NCBI RefSeq assembly: GCF_019219825.1
Contig: NZ_JAHUXH010000015.1
Coordinates: 100,512-164,511 of the forward strand
Reading direction: 5' to 3'
From: Streptomyces sp. TRM70350
GTDB lineage: Bacteria; Actinomycetota; Actinomycetes; Streptomycetales; Streptomycetaceae
Length of the DNA: 64,000 nt
In this document: piece by piece, positions 8,870 through 18,600 of the stretch
Numbering within the stretch: the first letter of the stretch is position 1
How the letters are laid out: every line of letters begins with the position of its first letter
Translations under genes and position numbers: made by a program
Notes under the pieces: generated by a model
The model's input: the letters and a program-made list of their open reading frames with translations, nothing else
What the model was told of the DNA's origin: nothing
The model's database searches: none

Positions 8870-9804
8870 GGCCGCTCACCTCCCGCCGCGGCGGCAACCG
8901 GCGCGCCACGGCCGCCGGACGACCGCGCCCACGCCTCGCAGATCCGCCGGACCATTCCGGTCAGCACGGTGCCCCCGCCGACCTCCACGAACCGCGGCGG
9001 CGGCCCGTCGCGCCGCTCACCGCCCGGCCCGTGGCTGCGCACCCACTCCACGGACTCCGCCCAGCGCACCGGGTGGTCGACCTGCTCGGCCAGGGTGTCC
9101 GCCAGGTCCTCGTACCGGTGCGGCCGGGCCGTCCGGTTGGAGACGACGGGGAACCGCGGCGGGCGGAACGCCGTACGGCGCAGCAGGGCGGAGAGTTCCC
9201 GGGCGGCCGGGCTCATGTGCGGGGAGTGGAACGGGCCGCTGACCGGCAGCCGGCGGGCCAGGCGGGCGCCGGCGTCCTGGAGGATCAGCTCCATCATCTC
9301 CAGGTCCTCGCGCGGACCGGCCAGCACCAGCTGGTCCGGTGCGTTGAGGTTGGCCAGGTGCACGGAGCCGAACCCGGAGCGGTGCAGCAGGAAGCGCAGC
9401 GCGGTCTCGCGCAGCCCGATCACCACGCTCATGCCGCCACCGGTGATCCGGGCCATGCCGGCCGCGCGGGCCGCGACCAGCTCCAGACCCTGCGCGAACC
9501 CCAGCACCCCTGCCGCCTCCAGGGCGTTGTACTCGCCCAGGCTGTGGCCGAGCGCCAGGTCCGGCGGGCCGTCCCGCTCCACCTCCGCACGGTAGGACAG
9601 CGCGTTGACGACGTACACGGCGGGCTGGGTGTACCGGGTGTCGTCGAGCTGACCGTCCCGCCCCCCAGTCAGGCAGAGCTCGCGCACCGAGTAGCCGAGC
9701 ACGGCGTCGGCTTCCCCGGTCAGGTCCGGATAGCGGTCGAAGAGGTCCTTGCCCATGCCGGGCCGCTGCACGCCCTGCCCGGCGAACATGTGGACGGTGG
9801 TCAT
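8866..9804 (-). CDS. Discrete malonyl-CoA acyltransferase (trans-AT)
   Basis: This 312-residue FabD-like acyltransferase has FAGQG near the start, the nucleophile motif GHSLGEYNAL (Ser about 88), a conserved Arg near 113 and the SGPFHSPHM motif (His about 193) typical of malonyl-loading trans-ATs. None of the KS modules upstream contains an AT domain, so this protein must charge their ACPs with malonyl units. There is only one AT domain, with no fused enoyl reductase or acyl hydrolase. The ATG overlaps the stop of the NRPS gene upstream (ATGA), and its own stop overlaps the thioesterase start. Confidence 0.94.
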   Translation of the reverse strand: MTTVHMFAGQGVQRPGMGKDLFDRYPDLTGEADAVLGYSVRELCLTGGRDGQLDDTRYTQPAVYVVNALSYRAEVERDGPPDLALGHSLGEYNALEAAGVLGFAQGLELVAARAAGMARITGGGMSVVIGLRETALRFLLHRSGFGSVHLANLNAPDQLVLAGPREDLEMMELILQDAGARLARRLPVSGPFHSPHMSPAARELSALLRRTAFRPPRFPVVSNRTARPHRYEDLADTLAEQVDHPVRWAESVEWVRSHGPGGERRDGPPPRFVEVGGGTVLTGMVRRICEAWARSSGGRGAPVAAAAGGERP

Positions 9805-12800
9805 GGTGTCTCCGCCTCGGCGTCGGGGTCGGGGGTGCCGCCGCACCGGGCGGCCAGCAGGGCGCCCAGCGCCGCGGCGTGGGCACCGGACAGCAGGCTG
9901 ATGTGGTTGCCGGGAACCTCCTCCACCGTCACGTCCGGACAGTGGTCCTCCCAGCCCAGGGCGGGGCGCGCGTAATACGTGCCGGAGGCGTCGAAGGAGC
10001 TGCCCCGGCCGAAGTCGGTGTCCTCGGCCCGCAGCACCAGCAGTCGCCCGGCGTACGGGCCCGGGCGATAGTCCTCGACCGCGCCCAGTGTCTCCCGCAG
10101 CAGCGCGAAGGGATCAGGTCCGCTGTTGCCCATCCAGTCGGCGACCTGCGCGAGTTCGTCCAGGTACTCCCGCGGCGCGGCGACCGGAGCCGCCTTCGGA
10201 TCCGAGGGCGCGCCACGCTCACGGCCGGCACCCTCCCGGCCGCCGCCGGCGGCGCGGCGCTCACGGTCGTAGGCCGCCACCTGCTCCAGGAAACTGCCGT
10301 CGGCCGTGGTGTCGGTGCGCGACCCGGTCGGGGCCGCCGCGTCGAGCAGCACCACCAGGTCCGGGGCGCGTCCCCGGGACCGCAGCAGGCGGGCCAGTTC
10401 GTAGGCGATGACCCCGCCCCCGGAGAACCCCGCCAGGACCAGCCGCTCGCCGGCGGCGGCCGGGGGCAGCGCGTCGGCGTACGTCCGCGCCAGCTCCTCC
10501 ACCGTGCGGTGCGGCGGCGGCCCCGGCAGCGCGATGCGTGGATCCTGCACGCCGACCAGCCGCGCCGACCCCGGGAAACGCGCGGCGAGTTCGCCGTAGC
10601 AGGCGACCTGACCACCCGGCGGGGGCAGCAGGTACACCGTCACCGGGTCGGCGTCGCCGTCCGTCTCCCGCAGCGGCACCAGCACGGACCGCGACTCGCC
10701 GCCGTCCCCGTCGTCACGGCGCCGTTCCAGCAGCTCCGCCAGTTCCCCGGCGGTGGGGTGCCGCAACAGATCGGCGAGCGTCAGACCGGGCGCGCCGGCC
10801 TCCTCCAGCGCCCGCAACAGCCGTACGGACAGCAGTGAGTGGCCGCCCAGGGCGTAGAAGTCGGCGTCCGCCTCGACGCCGGCCACGCCCAGCACCGCAC
10901 GGAAGGCGTCCCGCACGGCCCGGCACGCCCACGCCGAGTCCGGCCAGGACACCGTACGGCGGCGCGTGGACCCCGTGCGGGGGCCGACCCGGGGCAGTGC
11001 GGCGTCGGTGACCCCACCCACCAGATCCGCCACCGTCAGGCCCTGCGGATCCTCGGCGAGGCGGCGCAGGCACGTCTCCCACAGCGCGGCGATCCGGGCG
11101 GTGTCCGCGCCCTGGAGCCGCCACGGATCGCGCACGAACTCCGTCACCAGCGCCGACTTCTCACGGTGCGCGAGCGCGGTCACCGCGTACGCGGTACGGG
11201 CCCCCACGGCGGTGGGGACGCCGACATCGGCGCCGGACGCCGCCAGCCGCTCCCCGACCTCCCGCAGCGCGGCCGGATAGTTCTCCACCACCAGCAGGCT
11301 GTCGAACAGCGGGCGGCTGCCGGGCAGCCCGGCCCACTCGTGCACCTGACCGGTGCTCACCCACTCCTGGTCCTGCAGGCCCAGCGCCGCCTCGCGGGCC
11401 CGCTCGACGAGGTCGGCGACGGAATCGTCCGGGCCGACGTCCAGGTCGAGCGGGAGCGTGGTGCTGAGCATGCCCGGCATCCGCCGCACCCCCTCGGGAC
11501 CGTCGGCCCGGCCGGACAGCGTCACCCCCAGCCGGGTCCGCGCCCGGCCGCCGCCCCCGGCGCAGCGCCACAGCAGCGCGGCCCACAGCGCCTGCAGCAC
11601 GTTGGACTCCGTCGCCGCGTGCTGCGCCGCCCACACCCGTAACCGGTCCATGGTCTCCGCGTCCACCTCGACGCGGACCGGCTCCGGCTCCCCGCCCGGA
11701 TCGCGGGACGGTCCCGGCAGACCGGGCAGCACCGCCGCGTCCGCCGCACCGGGCCCGCCGAGCCGACGGGCCCAGAGGGCGCGCGCACCGTCGGTGTCCC
11801 GCTCCGCCAGCCACCGCGCGTGGTCGCGCAGGTCGGGGCGCCGCTCGACGACCGACGCCGGGTCGGTGCCGTCCAGGTACGCCTCGTACAACTCCTCCAG
11901 CAGCAGCGCGATGCTCCAGCCGTCCAGCAGGGCGTGGTGCAGCGTCAGCAGGATGCGGTGCCCCTCCGGCTCCTCGCGGACCGTGACCCGCAGCAGCGGC
12001 GCCTCACCGGGCGCGAAGCCCCGGTCCCGTTCGGCGCGCACCACCTCCTGCCAGGACGGCACCGGGCTGCCCGGCGTGGCGGTGGCCCGGGACCAGCTCA
12101 GTGCCGGTTCGACGTCCGGCGCGGCGGACAGCAGGGGAGCGGCCCCGTCCGTCACACGGGCGCGTAAGACGGCGTGGCGGCGGAACAGCACGCGCCAGGC
12201 CCGCTCGAAGCGTCCCCGGTCGAAGGCGCCGCGCCACCACCAGTGGAACTGCTCCACGTGCCGCCCCGGGGACGGTGCGGCAAGCGCCTCCACGACCGCG
12301 CCGTACTGCTGCGGGGTCAACGGCCAGGCACACGGTGGGGCACCGCCGGGGCCGGATTCGGTGGCGGGGGCGACGGAACCTGTCAGGCCGGCGGCAGGGC
12401 CCGTGCCAACGGACGTGTCACGGACGGCGAGTTCGTCGAGGACCGCGCGCAAGTGGCCGGACAGGGCCCGTACGCTGTCAGCGTCCAGGCCGTCGCTCGG
12501 TGACGGCGCCCAGGCCACACCGACCCGCAGCCGCCCCTCCCGTACGACGGAGTACACCTCGGCCGCGTACAGCCGCTCGGCCCGCGCGGACCGGTCCTCC
12601 GGCGGGGGCGGGGCGGGGGACATCCGGGAGGAGACGACGAGCCGGTCGACCTGACCCAGGTGGTTCACGGAGACCAGCGCGGCGGGCATGGCGGCCAGTT
12701 CCTCACGCAGCTCCGGGTCCGGCGACAGATGACGGTACGTCAGGAAGCTTGCGCAGTCCGGCCGTGCGGCCAGCGCGGCGCCGACCTCGCGCAAGTAGGT

Positions 12801-15623
12801 CTCGGCACCGCCCTCCCGGGGGCCGCTCAGCACCACCGGGTCGACCGACGTCAGCCACCCCACCGTCCTCGACAGATCCGCCGGGCCGGGCCCGTCGGTG
12901 CCCCGCATCGGCTCCCCGGCGGGCCGGCCCGTGGTCTCGACGTCGAACGTCACGATGCGGCAGCCCCGCCAGCGGGCCAGCGCCAGCGCCACGGCGCCGG
13001 TCAGCACCGCGTGCACCGGCTGTCCCAGGCGCCGGGGCACCTCGGTGAGGAGCCGCGAGGTCGCGTCCCGGTCCAGCGAGAAGCCGTCGTGCCGCCTGTC
13101 CGCCTCCGGGCCCGGGGGTACGGACGCGAGCAGCCCGTCGCACTCCTGCCGCGCACGGGACACCGCCCGCCAGTACTCCGCGCCGTCCGCCTCACGGGCG
13201 GCGAGGGCGAGCCGGGCGGTCCACTGCCGTTCCGTCGTGTCCTCGGCAGGGAGCCGCGGCAGCTCACCGTTCTCCAGCGCGGTGAGCGCCGCGTCCAGGT
13301 CGGCCAGCGCGATGCCCCACGAGACGGCGTCGACCACCAGGTGGTGTGCCGTGATCCGCAGTTCGTCGCCGTCGGGCCCGCCACGCAGCAGCAGCGCCCG
13401 GACGGTGCGGCCGACGGTGGGATCCAGGCTCCGCTGGGCCTCCCGCCACAGCCGCTCGGCCTCGTCGGCACCGGCCCCGTCGGCCACCGTGAGCAGATCG
13501 CGCACGCCCTGGCCCGTGGGCGGACCGGCCGGCCGTACACGATGCCCCGCCGGTCCACCGGGCTCGATGCGCGCGGTCAGCGCGGGGTGCGCGGTCACGA
13601 CGACCTGGAGGGCCAGACGCAACAGCAGAGGATCCACGGGCTTGCGCAGACGCACCGCGACGGACTGGTTCCAGTGCGCCCGGTCCTGGCAGACCTTCTC
13701 GAAGAACCAGGATTGGACGGGGGAGAGGTCCGGGACCGGGGCGGAGGGCGGCGAGCCGGTGTCGGGCGCCGTTGCCGTGGGGCCCCGTGACGGGGTGTCC
13801 GCGGCCGGGGACTCCGTCACCGCGGGGGCCGGCGCCGGGGACCCGGCGAGGGAGCGGGCCAGGTCGGCGGGTGTCGGGTGGCGGTAGATCCGGCGGACGG
13901 TCAGGTCGAAGCCGGCCTGGCGCAGCCGCGCGACCAGCTGTACGGCGAGGACCGAATCACCGCCCGCCGCGAAGAAGTTGGCCTCGTCCAGGTCGTCCTC
14001 GGGCGCCGCTTCCAGCAACTCCCGCCACGCCTCGCGGGCGGCGGCGAGGGCTCGGTCCTCGGAGACGGCGGGGGCCTCGGACTTCGGTGCCGCGGAGTTC
14101 GGTGCCGCGGAGTTCGGTGCCGAGTGAGCCGACGCCGAGGGGGCCGGGGCGGCGGGTGTCGGTGCGGCGGGCGCGTGCCCGGTCCGTTCCGTCGGGTCGG
14201 TCACCGCCTCCCGCAGCACCCGCTCGACCGGGGCCTCGGGGCGCGCGGCGAGCGCGGTCGCCACCGACGTCACCTCCGCGGCGAACCGGGCCGCCGAGGC
14301 CCTCTCGAACCGTTCCGTGTCGTACTTGAGTTGGCCCCGGATCTCGTCGTCGTGCTCCACGAGCGTGAGGTTCACATGCCCCACACCCGGCTGGTGCACC
14401 TCCTCGACGATCTCCGCGCGCACCCCGGGCGCCACCTCGCCCGCCGTGTCGCCCCGCCACCGCTGGAAGGCGAACGGGCAGGTGAACGGGGAGCCGTCCT
14501 CGGGGTCGAGGCCGTCCAGCAGCTCCGCGATCCGGGGGAAGGGCAGGTCCGCGTGGTCGAGGCACTGCGCCAGTTCCGTCCGGACGGCGCGGACGTACCC
14601 GGCAGCCGTCGGCCCGGACGGCCCGGCCGCGTCGACCGGGAGCGGAGCACGGACCGGGATCATGTTGATCAGGCAGCCGACGGTACGGTCGAAGCGCGGG
14701 TCGTGCCGGATCGCCGCTGGCGTGCCCACGGCCAGCCGCCGGGCCGGGTCGTGGCGTCCGAGCACCAGCAGGTAGGCGGCGAGGAGTACAGCGAACACGC
14801 TGGTGCGGTGTTCGGCGGCGAAGGCCCGCACGGCCTGCGTGGCGGACGGGTCGAGACGGACCGGCACACGGTCGGAGACGCGGGTGCGCACGGTGGTCCC
14901 GGGCCGGTCGAACGGCAGCGTGGGCGCGCCCGTCACCCCGTCGGTCCGCTTCCGCCAGAAGTCGGTCAGCGTCCGCTCCCGCTCCGGGGAACGCGCCGCA
15001 CGCGCGCGGGCGTACGCGGCGAACGGCGCCCCGGCGGGCGGCAGCCGCGTGCCGTCCGCCCCCGCCCGGTACAGCGCCCACAGGTCCTGAAGCACGATGA
15101 CCGCGGAGTCGCCGTCGAACACCACGTGGTGGGCGACCAGCAGCAGATGGTGGTGGTCGGCGGCGTGGCGGAAGAGGACCGCACGGAGCACGGCGCGGTC
15201 CGGGTCGAGCGGCCGGGCCGCCTCCTCCCGTACCGGTGCGAGCGGGTCGTCCGGTGCCGCGCCCTCGGCACGCGGATCCCGGCGCTCCAGGCGCGGTGCC
15301 GGCGTGGCGGGCGCCAGCACCGGTCCGCCCGGCCGGTCCTCGACGCGGGCTGCCAGTACGGGGTGACGGGACATCAGGTCGCCGAAGGCGCTCACGAGCC
15401 GGTCGGGTTCGAGCGGGCCGCGCAGCTCGACCGCGAGCGGGATGTCGTACGACCCCGCGTCCGGGTCGAGGCGGTGCAGGAACAGCAGCCCACGCTGCTC
15501 CGGTGTGAGCGTCACCGCCGTGTCGCCCGAGGCGCCGTGCAGCAGGGCTCGCAGCCGCGCGCGCTTGGCCTCGACGGTCGTGGCGGGCAGGTCGGTCGTG
15601 GGGAGGTGTGCGGGCGCGCTCAT
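9801..15623 (-). CDS. NRPS without adenylation domains: C-PCP-E-C-PCP-TE
   Basis: This 1940-residue chain-terminating NRPS reads: C (about 30-440; HHVVFDG near 164), PCP (GGDSV near 557), an epimerization domain (about 630-1065; HHLVVDAVSWG near 765, RTVGW, VETTGRP and VNHLGQ), a second C (about 1100-1520; HHALLDG near 1230), PCP (LGGHSLLSV near 1597) and TE (about 1660-1925; nucleophile in GFSGGG near 1733). I searched both modules and found no FTSGSTG, YGPTE or NGK motif, so amino acids must be supplied in trans, most likely by the protein at 5452-8004. The E domain predicts a D residue next to the oxazole, and the TE would release the chain, probably by macrolactonization. ATG 15623 overlaps the upstream stop; the longer in-frame extension is a shadow of the preceding gene. 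Confidence 0.92.
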   Translation of the reverse strand: MSAPAHLPTTDLPATTVEAKRARLRALLHGASGDTAVTLTPEQRGLLFLHRLDPDAGSYDIPLAVELRGPLEPDRLVSAFGDLMSRHPVLAARVEDRPGGPVLAPATPAPRLERRDPRAEGAAPDDPLAPVREEAARPLDPDRAVLRAVLFRHAADHHHLLLVAHHVVFDGDSAVIVLQDLWALYRAGADGTRLPPAGAPFAAYARARAARSPERERTLTDFWRKRTDGVTGAPTLPFDRPGTTVRTRVSDRVPVRLDPSATQAVRAFAAEHRTSVFAVLLAAYLLVLGRHDPARRLAVGTPAAIRHDPRFDRTVGCLINMIPVRAPLPVDAAGPSGPTAAGYVRAVRTELAQCLDHADLPFPRIAELLDGLDPEDGSPFTCPFAFQRWRGDTAGEVAPGVRAEIVEEVHQPGVGHVNLTLVEHDDEIRGQLKYDTERFERASAARFAAEVTSVATALAARPEAPVERVLREAVTDPTERTGHAPAAPTPAAPAPSASAHSAPNSAAPNSAAPKSEAPAVSEDRALAAAREAWRELLEAAPEDDLDEANFFAAGGDSVLAVQLVARLRQAGFDLTVRRIYRHPTPADLARSLAGSPAPAPAVTESPAADTPSRGPTATAPDTGSPPSAPVPDLSPVQSWFFEKVCQDRAHWNQSVAVRLRKPVDPLLLRLALQVVVTAHPALTARIEPGGPAGHRVRPAGPPTGQGVRDLLTVADGAGADEAERLWREAQRSLDPTVGRTVRALLLRGGPDGDELRITAHHLVVDAVSWGIALADLDAALTALENGELPRLPAEDTTERQWTARLALAAREADGAEYWRAVSRARQECDGLLASVPPGPEADRRHDGFSLDRDATSRLLTEVPRRLGQPVHAVLTGAVALALARWRGCRIVTFDVETTGRPAGEPMRGTDGPGPADLSRTVGWLTSVDPVVLSGPREGGAETYLREVGAALAARPDCASFLTYRHLSPDPELREELAAMPAALVSVNHLGQVDRLVVSSRMSPAPPPPEDRSARAERLYAAEVYSVVREGRLRVGVAWAPSPSDGLDADSVRALSGHLRAVLDELAVRDTSVGTGPAAGLTGSVAPATESGPGGAPPCAWPLTPQQYGAVVEALAAPSPGRHVEQFHWWWRGAFDRGRFERAWRVLFRRHAVLRARVTDGAAPLLSAAPDVEPALSWSRATATPGSPVPSWQEVVRAERDRGFAPGEAPLLRVTVREEPEGHRILLTLHHALLDGWSIALLLEELYEAYLDGTDPASVVERRPDLRDHARWLAERDTDGARALWARRLGGPGAADAAVLPGLPGPSRDPGGEPEPVRVEVDAETMDRLRVWAAQHAATESNVLQALWAALLWRCAGGGGRARTRLGVTLSGRADGPEGVRRMPGMLSTTLPLDLDVGPDDSVADLVERAREAALGLQDQEWVSTGQVHEWAGLPGSRPLFDSLLVVENYPAALREVGERLAASGADVGVPTAVGARTAYAVTALAHREKSALVTEFVRDPWRLQGADTARIAALWETCLRRLAEDPQGLTVADLVGGVTDAALPRVGPRTGSTRRRTVSWPDSAWACRAVRDAFRAVLGVAGVEADADFYALGGHSLLSVRLLRALEEAGAPGLTLADLLRHPTAGELAELLERRRDDGDGGESRSVLVPLRETDGDADPVTVYLLPPPGGQVACYGELAARFPGSARLVGVQDPRIALPGPPPHRTVEELARTYADALPPAAAGERLVLAGFSGGGVIAYELARLLRSRGRAPDLVVLLDAAAPTGSRTDTTADGSFLEQVAAYDRERRAAGGGREGAGRERGAPSDPKAAPVAAPREYLDELAQVADWMGNSGPDPFALLRETLGAVEDYRPGPYAGRLLVLRAEDTDFGRGSSFDASGTYYARPALGWEDHCPDVTVEEVPGNHISLLSGAHAAALGALLAARCGGTPDPDAEAETP

Positions 15624-18600
15624 GTCTCCTCGACGGGGGTGGGGGCGGCGGTGGGCAGGGGGCGGGATCCGGCGTGGCGCGCCAGTAGTACGTCCAGCTC
15701 GGCCTCGTCCAGGGCGTCGATGTCCAGATCGGCCGCGAGGGCGGGCTCGTCGTGCGGGAGGTGCGCGGCGGGCGCGCCCAGTACCTCGGGCTCGTCGCGA
15801 GGGCCGGGCCCGCCGGGCGCGTCCGGCGCCCGAGCGCCCGTGGAACGGCCGAACGCGGCCTCGGCGATCGCGCCCAGCAGGGGCTGCTCGTACAGGGCGG
15901 TCAATGTCGGCGCCCGTCCGCCCTCGCCGGCGATGGCGCGGGCGATACGGACCAGGCGCAGGCTGTCCACGCCCAGGGAGAGCAGGTCCGTGGAGGCGTC
16001 CAGCCGGCCGGCGGGGAGGCCGGTCACGCGGGCCACGACCTCCGCCGTGCGGTGCAGGGCGCCCTCGTGGCCGGTGCCGGGGGAACGGGTGACGGGCGTG
16101 CGGTCCGCGGCCGGGGGCGACTGGCCGGGGCGTTGCTCCTCCGGTTCCGTCACGGGGACCGGCGTGGCGCGGCTGGTGTCCCCGGGGCGCCGGCGGACGG
16201 GGACCGGCGTCGGGGGCAGTGCCGCGGCCGGGTCCGTCGTGAGGGGCCAGGGGGAGTCGGCGCCGGTCAGCCAGCCGTCCGGCACGTCCGGTGGGGTGTT
16301 CCCGGCGGCGCGTACGACCACTGCGCCGTCCTCGGCGGGCACCCGCGCGGCCAGTTCGCGCAGCGCGGGCACGACGCTGTCGGCGGTGGCCACCACCGCC
16401 GCCCGGCATGCCCGGGGGCGGCGGCCCCGGCACAGGGCCGTGACGACGGCCGGCAGGGGTGGCCGCGCCTCCTCCACGAAGGCCGCCAGCCGCAGCGCGT
16501 ACCGGGTCAACTCGGTGGGCGTGTCGGCGCTCAGCGGCAGGGTCACCGGGCCGTCCGGTGCGGGCGCGGCGGTGCGCGGCGGTGGGGCCTCGACGACGAG
16601 GCTGACGTAACCGCCCGTGCCGGCGAAGCTGTTGACGAGGACCCACCGGGGCGGGTGCGCGTCCTCCTCCGCGCGCACCAGGCGTACCCGGCCGCCCCCG
16701 CCCGCGAGCGTTCCGTCGCCGCCGGTGTCCGGCACGGGCGTCGGCAGGAGCCTGCCGCGCCGGAACTGGGCGAGCACCCGGGCCAGCTGGCCGAACCCGG
16801 AGGCGGCCTCCATGTGCCCGAGGACGCCCTTCACCGAGCCCACCGGGAGCGGTCGGGGCCGGTCGCCGAACACCCTGCCCAGTACGTCGAGTTCGAGGGC
16901 GTCGTTCAGGGCTGCGCCGGTCGCCGACGTCTCGACGTACCCGATGGCGTCGGCGCTCAGTCCGGCGTCGGCCAGTGCCGCCCGTACCGTCTCCTCCAGG
17001 CGTTCCGGACCGGGCATGCCGTAGTCGCGGGTGCGCCCCGCGTGGCGGCACGCACCGCCCCGCACCACCGCGTGCACCGGGTCGCCGTCGGCCAGGGCGC
17101 GGGCCAGGGGTTTGAGGAGGACCGCGCCGATGCCCTCGCCCGGGATCCAGCCGTCCGAGCGGTCGGAGAAGGGGCGGGAGTCGGCGGACTCGGCGAGCAG
17201 CCCGGCCTGCGCGAGGAACTCCAGGTGTGAGGGGTCCAGGACGAGGTTCGCCCCGGCCGCCACCGCGGCCGTGCACTGCCCGGTACGCAGCGACCGTACG
17301 GCGGCCTCGACCGCGGCGAGGCCCGAGGCGCAGCCGGAGTCCATCACCAGGCTGGGGCCGCTGAAGTCGAAGACGTGCGACACCCGGTGGGCCAGTCCCG
17401 TACCGGTGGGCACCGCGGCCGTGCCGTCGTTGCCGCGTCCCCTTGCGTGGTCGTGCCACATCGCTCCGGTGAACACGCCCACCGGGCCGGCTGCGGCGAG
17501 CCGGTCCGCGCGCACGGCCGCGTTCTCCAAGCAGGCGCGCACCGTCGCCAGCAGCAGCCGCTCCTGCGGGTCGACGGCCGGTGCGGTGTCGTCCGGGATC
17601 CCCGACTCGCCGGGCTCGTCGTCCCCCACGTCGTCCAGGTAGGCGCCGACCGACGCGCCGCCCCGGTCGGTGCGCACAGGCCGGTGCGGGGCGCGTGCGG
17701 CGGGCGGCGGGCCGATCGCCGTGCGGCCCTCGGTGAGCAGCCGGGCCAGCCCGGCCACACTGTCGGCCGGGTCCGTGCCGGGCAGCCGGGCGGCGAAGCC
17801 GACAACGGCCACCGCGTCCGGCGGGACGTCGTCCGCGTCGGGCAGAGCGCCGCCCCACAGGGACACCAGCAGCTCCTGACCGTCGTCGAGGGCGAAGTGG
17901 CTCCGCACCGACGCGAAGTCCATGTCGCCGACCGGGCACAGCCCCAGACGCAGCCCGCCCGCGCGTTCCATGGCCGCCTGGGCCATGTGGCCGGCCTCGA
18001 TCGCGGTGTACCGGGCGGCCAGGACCTTTCCATACGCGGGTGCGATCGCCGCGGGCGTGGACACCAGGAACAGGCCGAAGGCCGCCCCGTCGAACACCAG
18101 CCGGTTGTAGCGCACATGGCACTCCGCGTCGATCACGTCGCCCTCGGCCAGCAGCACGAGGGAGCGGGCGACGGGGTCGAGGTAGTACACGCCCGCGGCG
18201 GCGCCCGTCACCCGCCCAGGCTTGACGTACACGTACACCTGGACCGGGTACAGGCCGCCGGCCGACGGGTAGGGGCGCCTGCCGCCGCTGTCCGGACCCA
18301 GTTCGGTGAAGGCCAGCGCCAGCCGGGACAGCGAGCCAAGGTCCACCGGCCCCTCGGCGAACTCCCGCACGCTGCGCACCGGCCGGGCGGGCGGCGTCCG
18401 GTCCGGCGGCAGATCGAGACCCACGCGGCGACGGTCCGGGCCGAAGCGGCGCAGCGAGCGGCGTTCGGCCTTGAAGGCCGCCTTGGCCGCGGCGTCGAAG
18501 GCGATGCGGACGTCGGGGGCGCCGGCGGCGTCCGGGGTGCCGCGCCCGTCGGGTGCCGTCCCTGCCGAGCTCACGGCCGGAGGGGCCACTGCCTCGGCCA

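Noticed and set aside
9801..15623. Hidden adenylation domain in the terminal NRPS
   Set aside because: I looked for TSGSTG, YGPTE, GD and NGK core motifs between each C and PCP and found only short linkers.
16880..16960. Frameshift or error explaining the missing HGTGT in the KS after Ox
   Set aside because: The frame is continuous and KS-like on both sides, and the GHMEAASG motif follows normally, so the substitution looks genuine.
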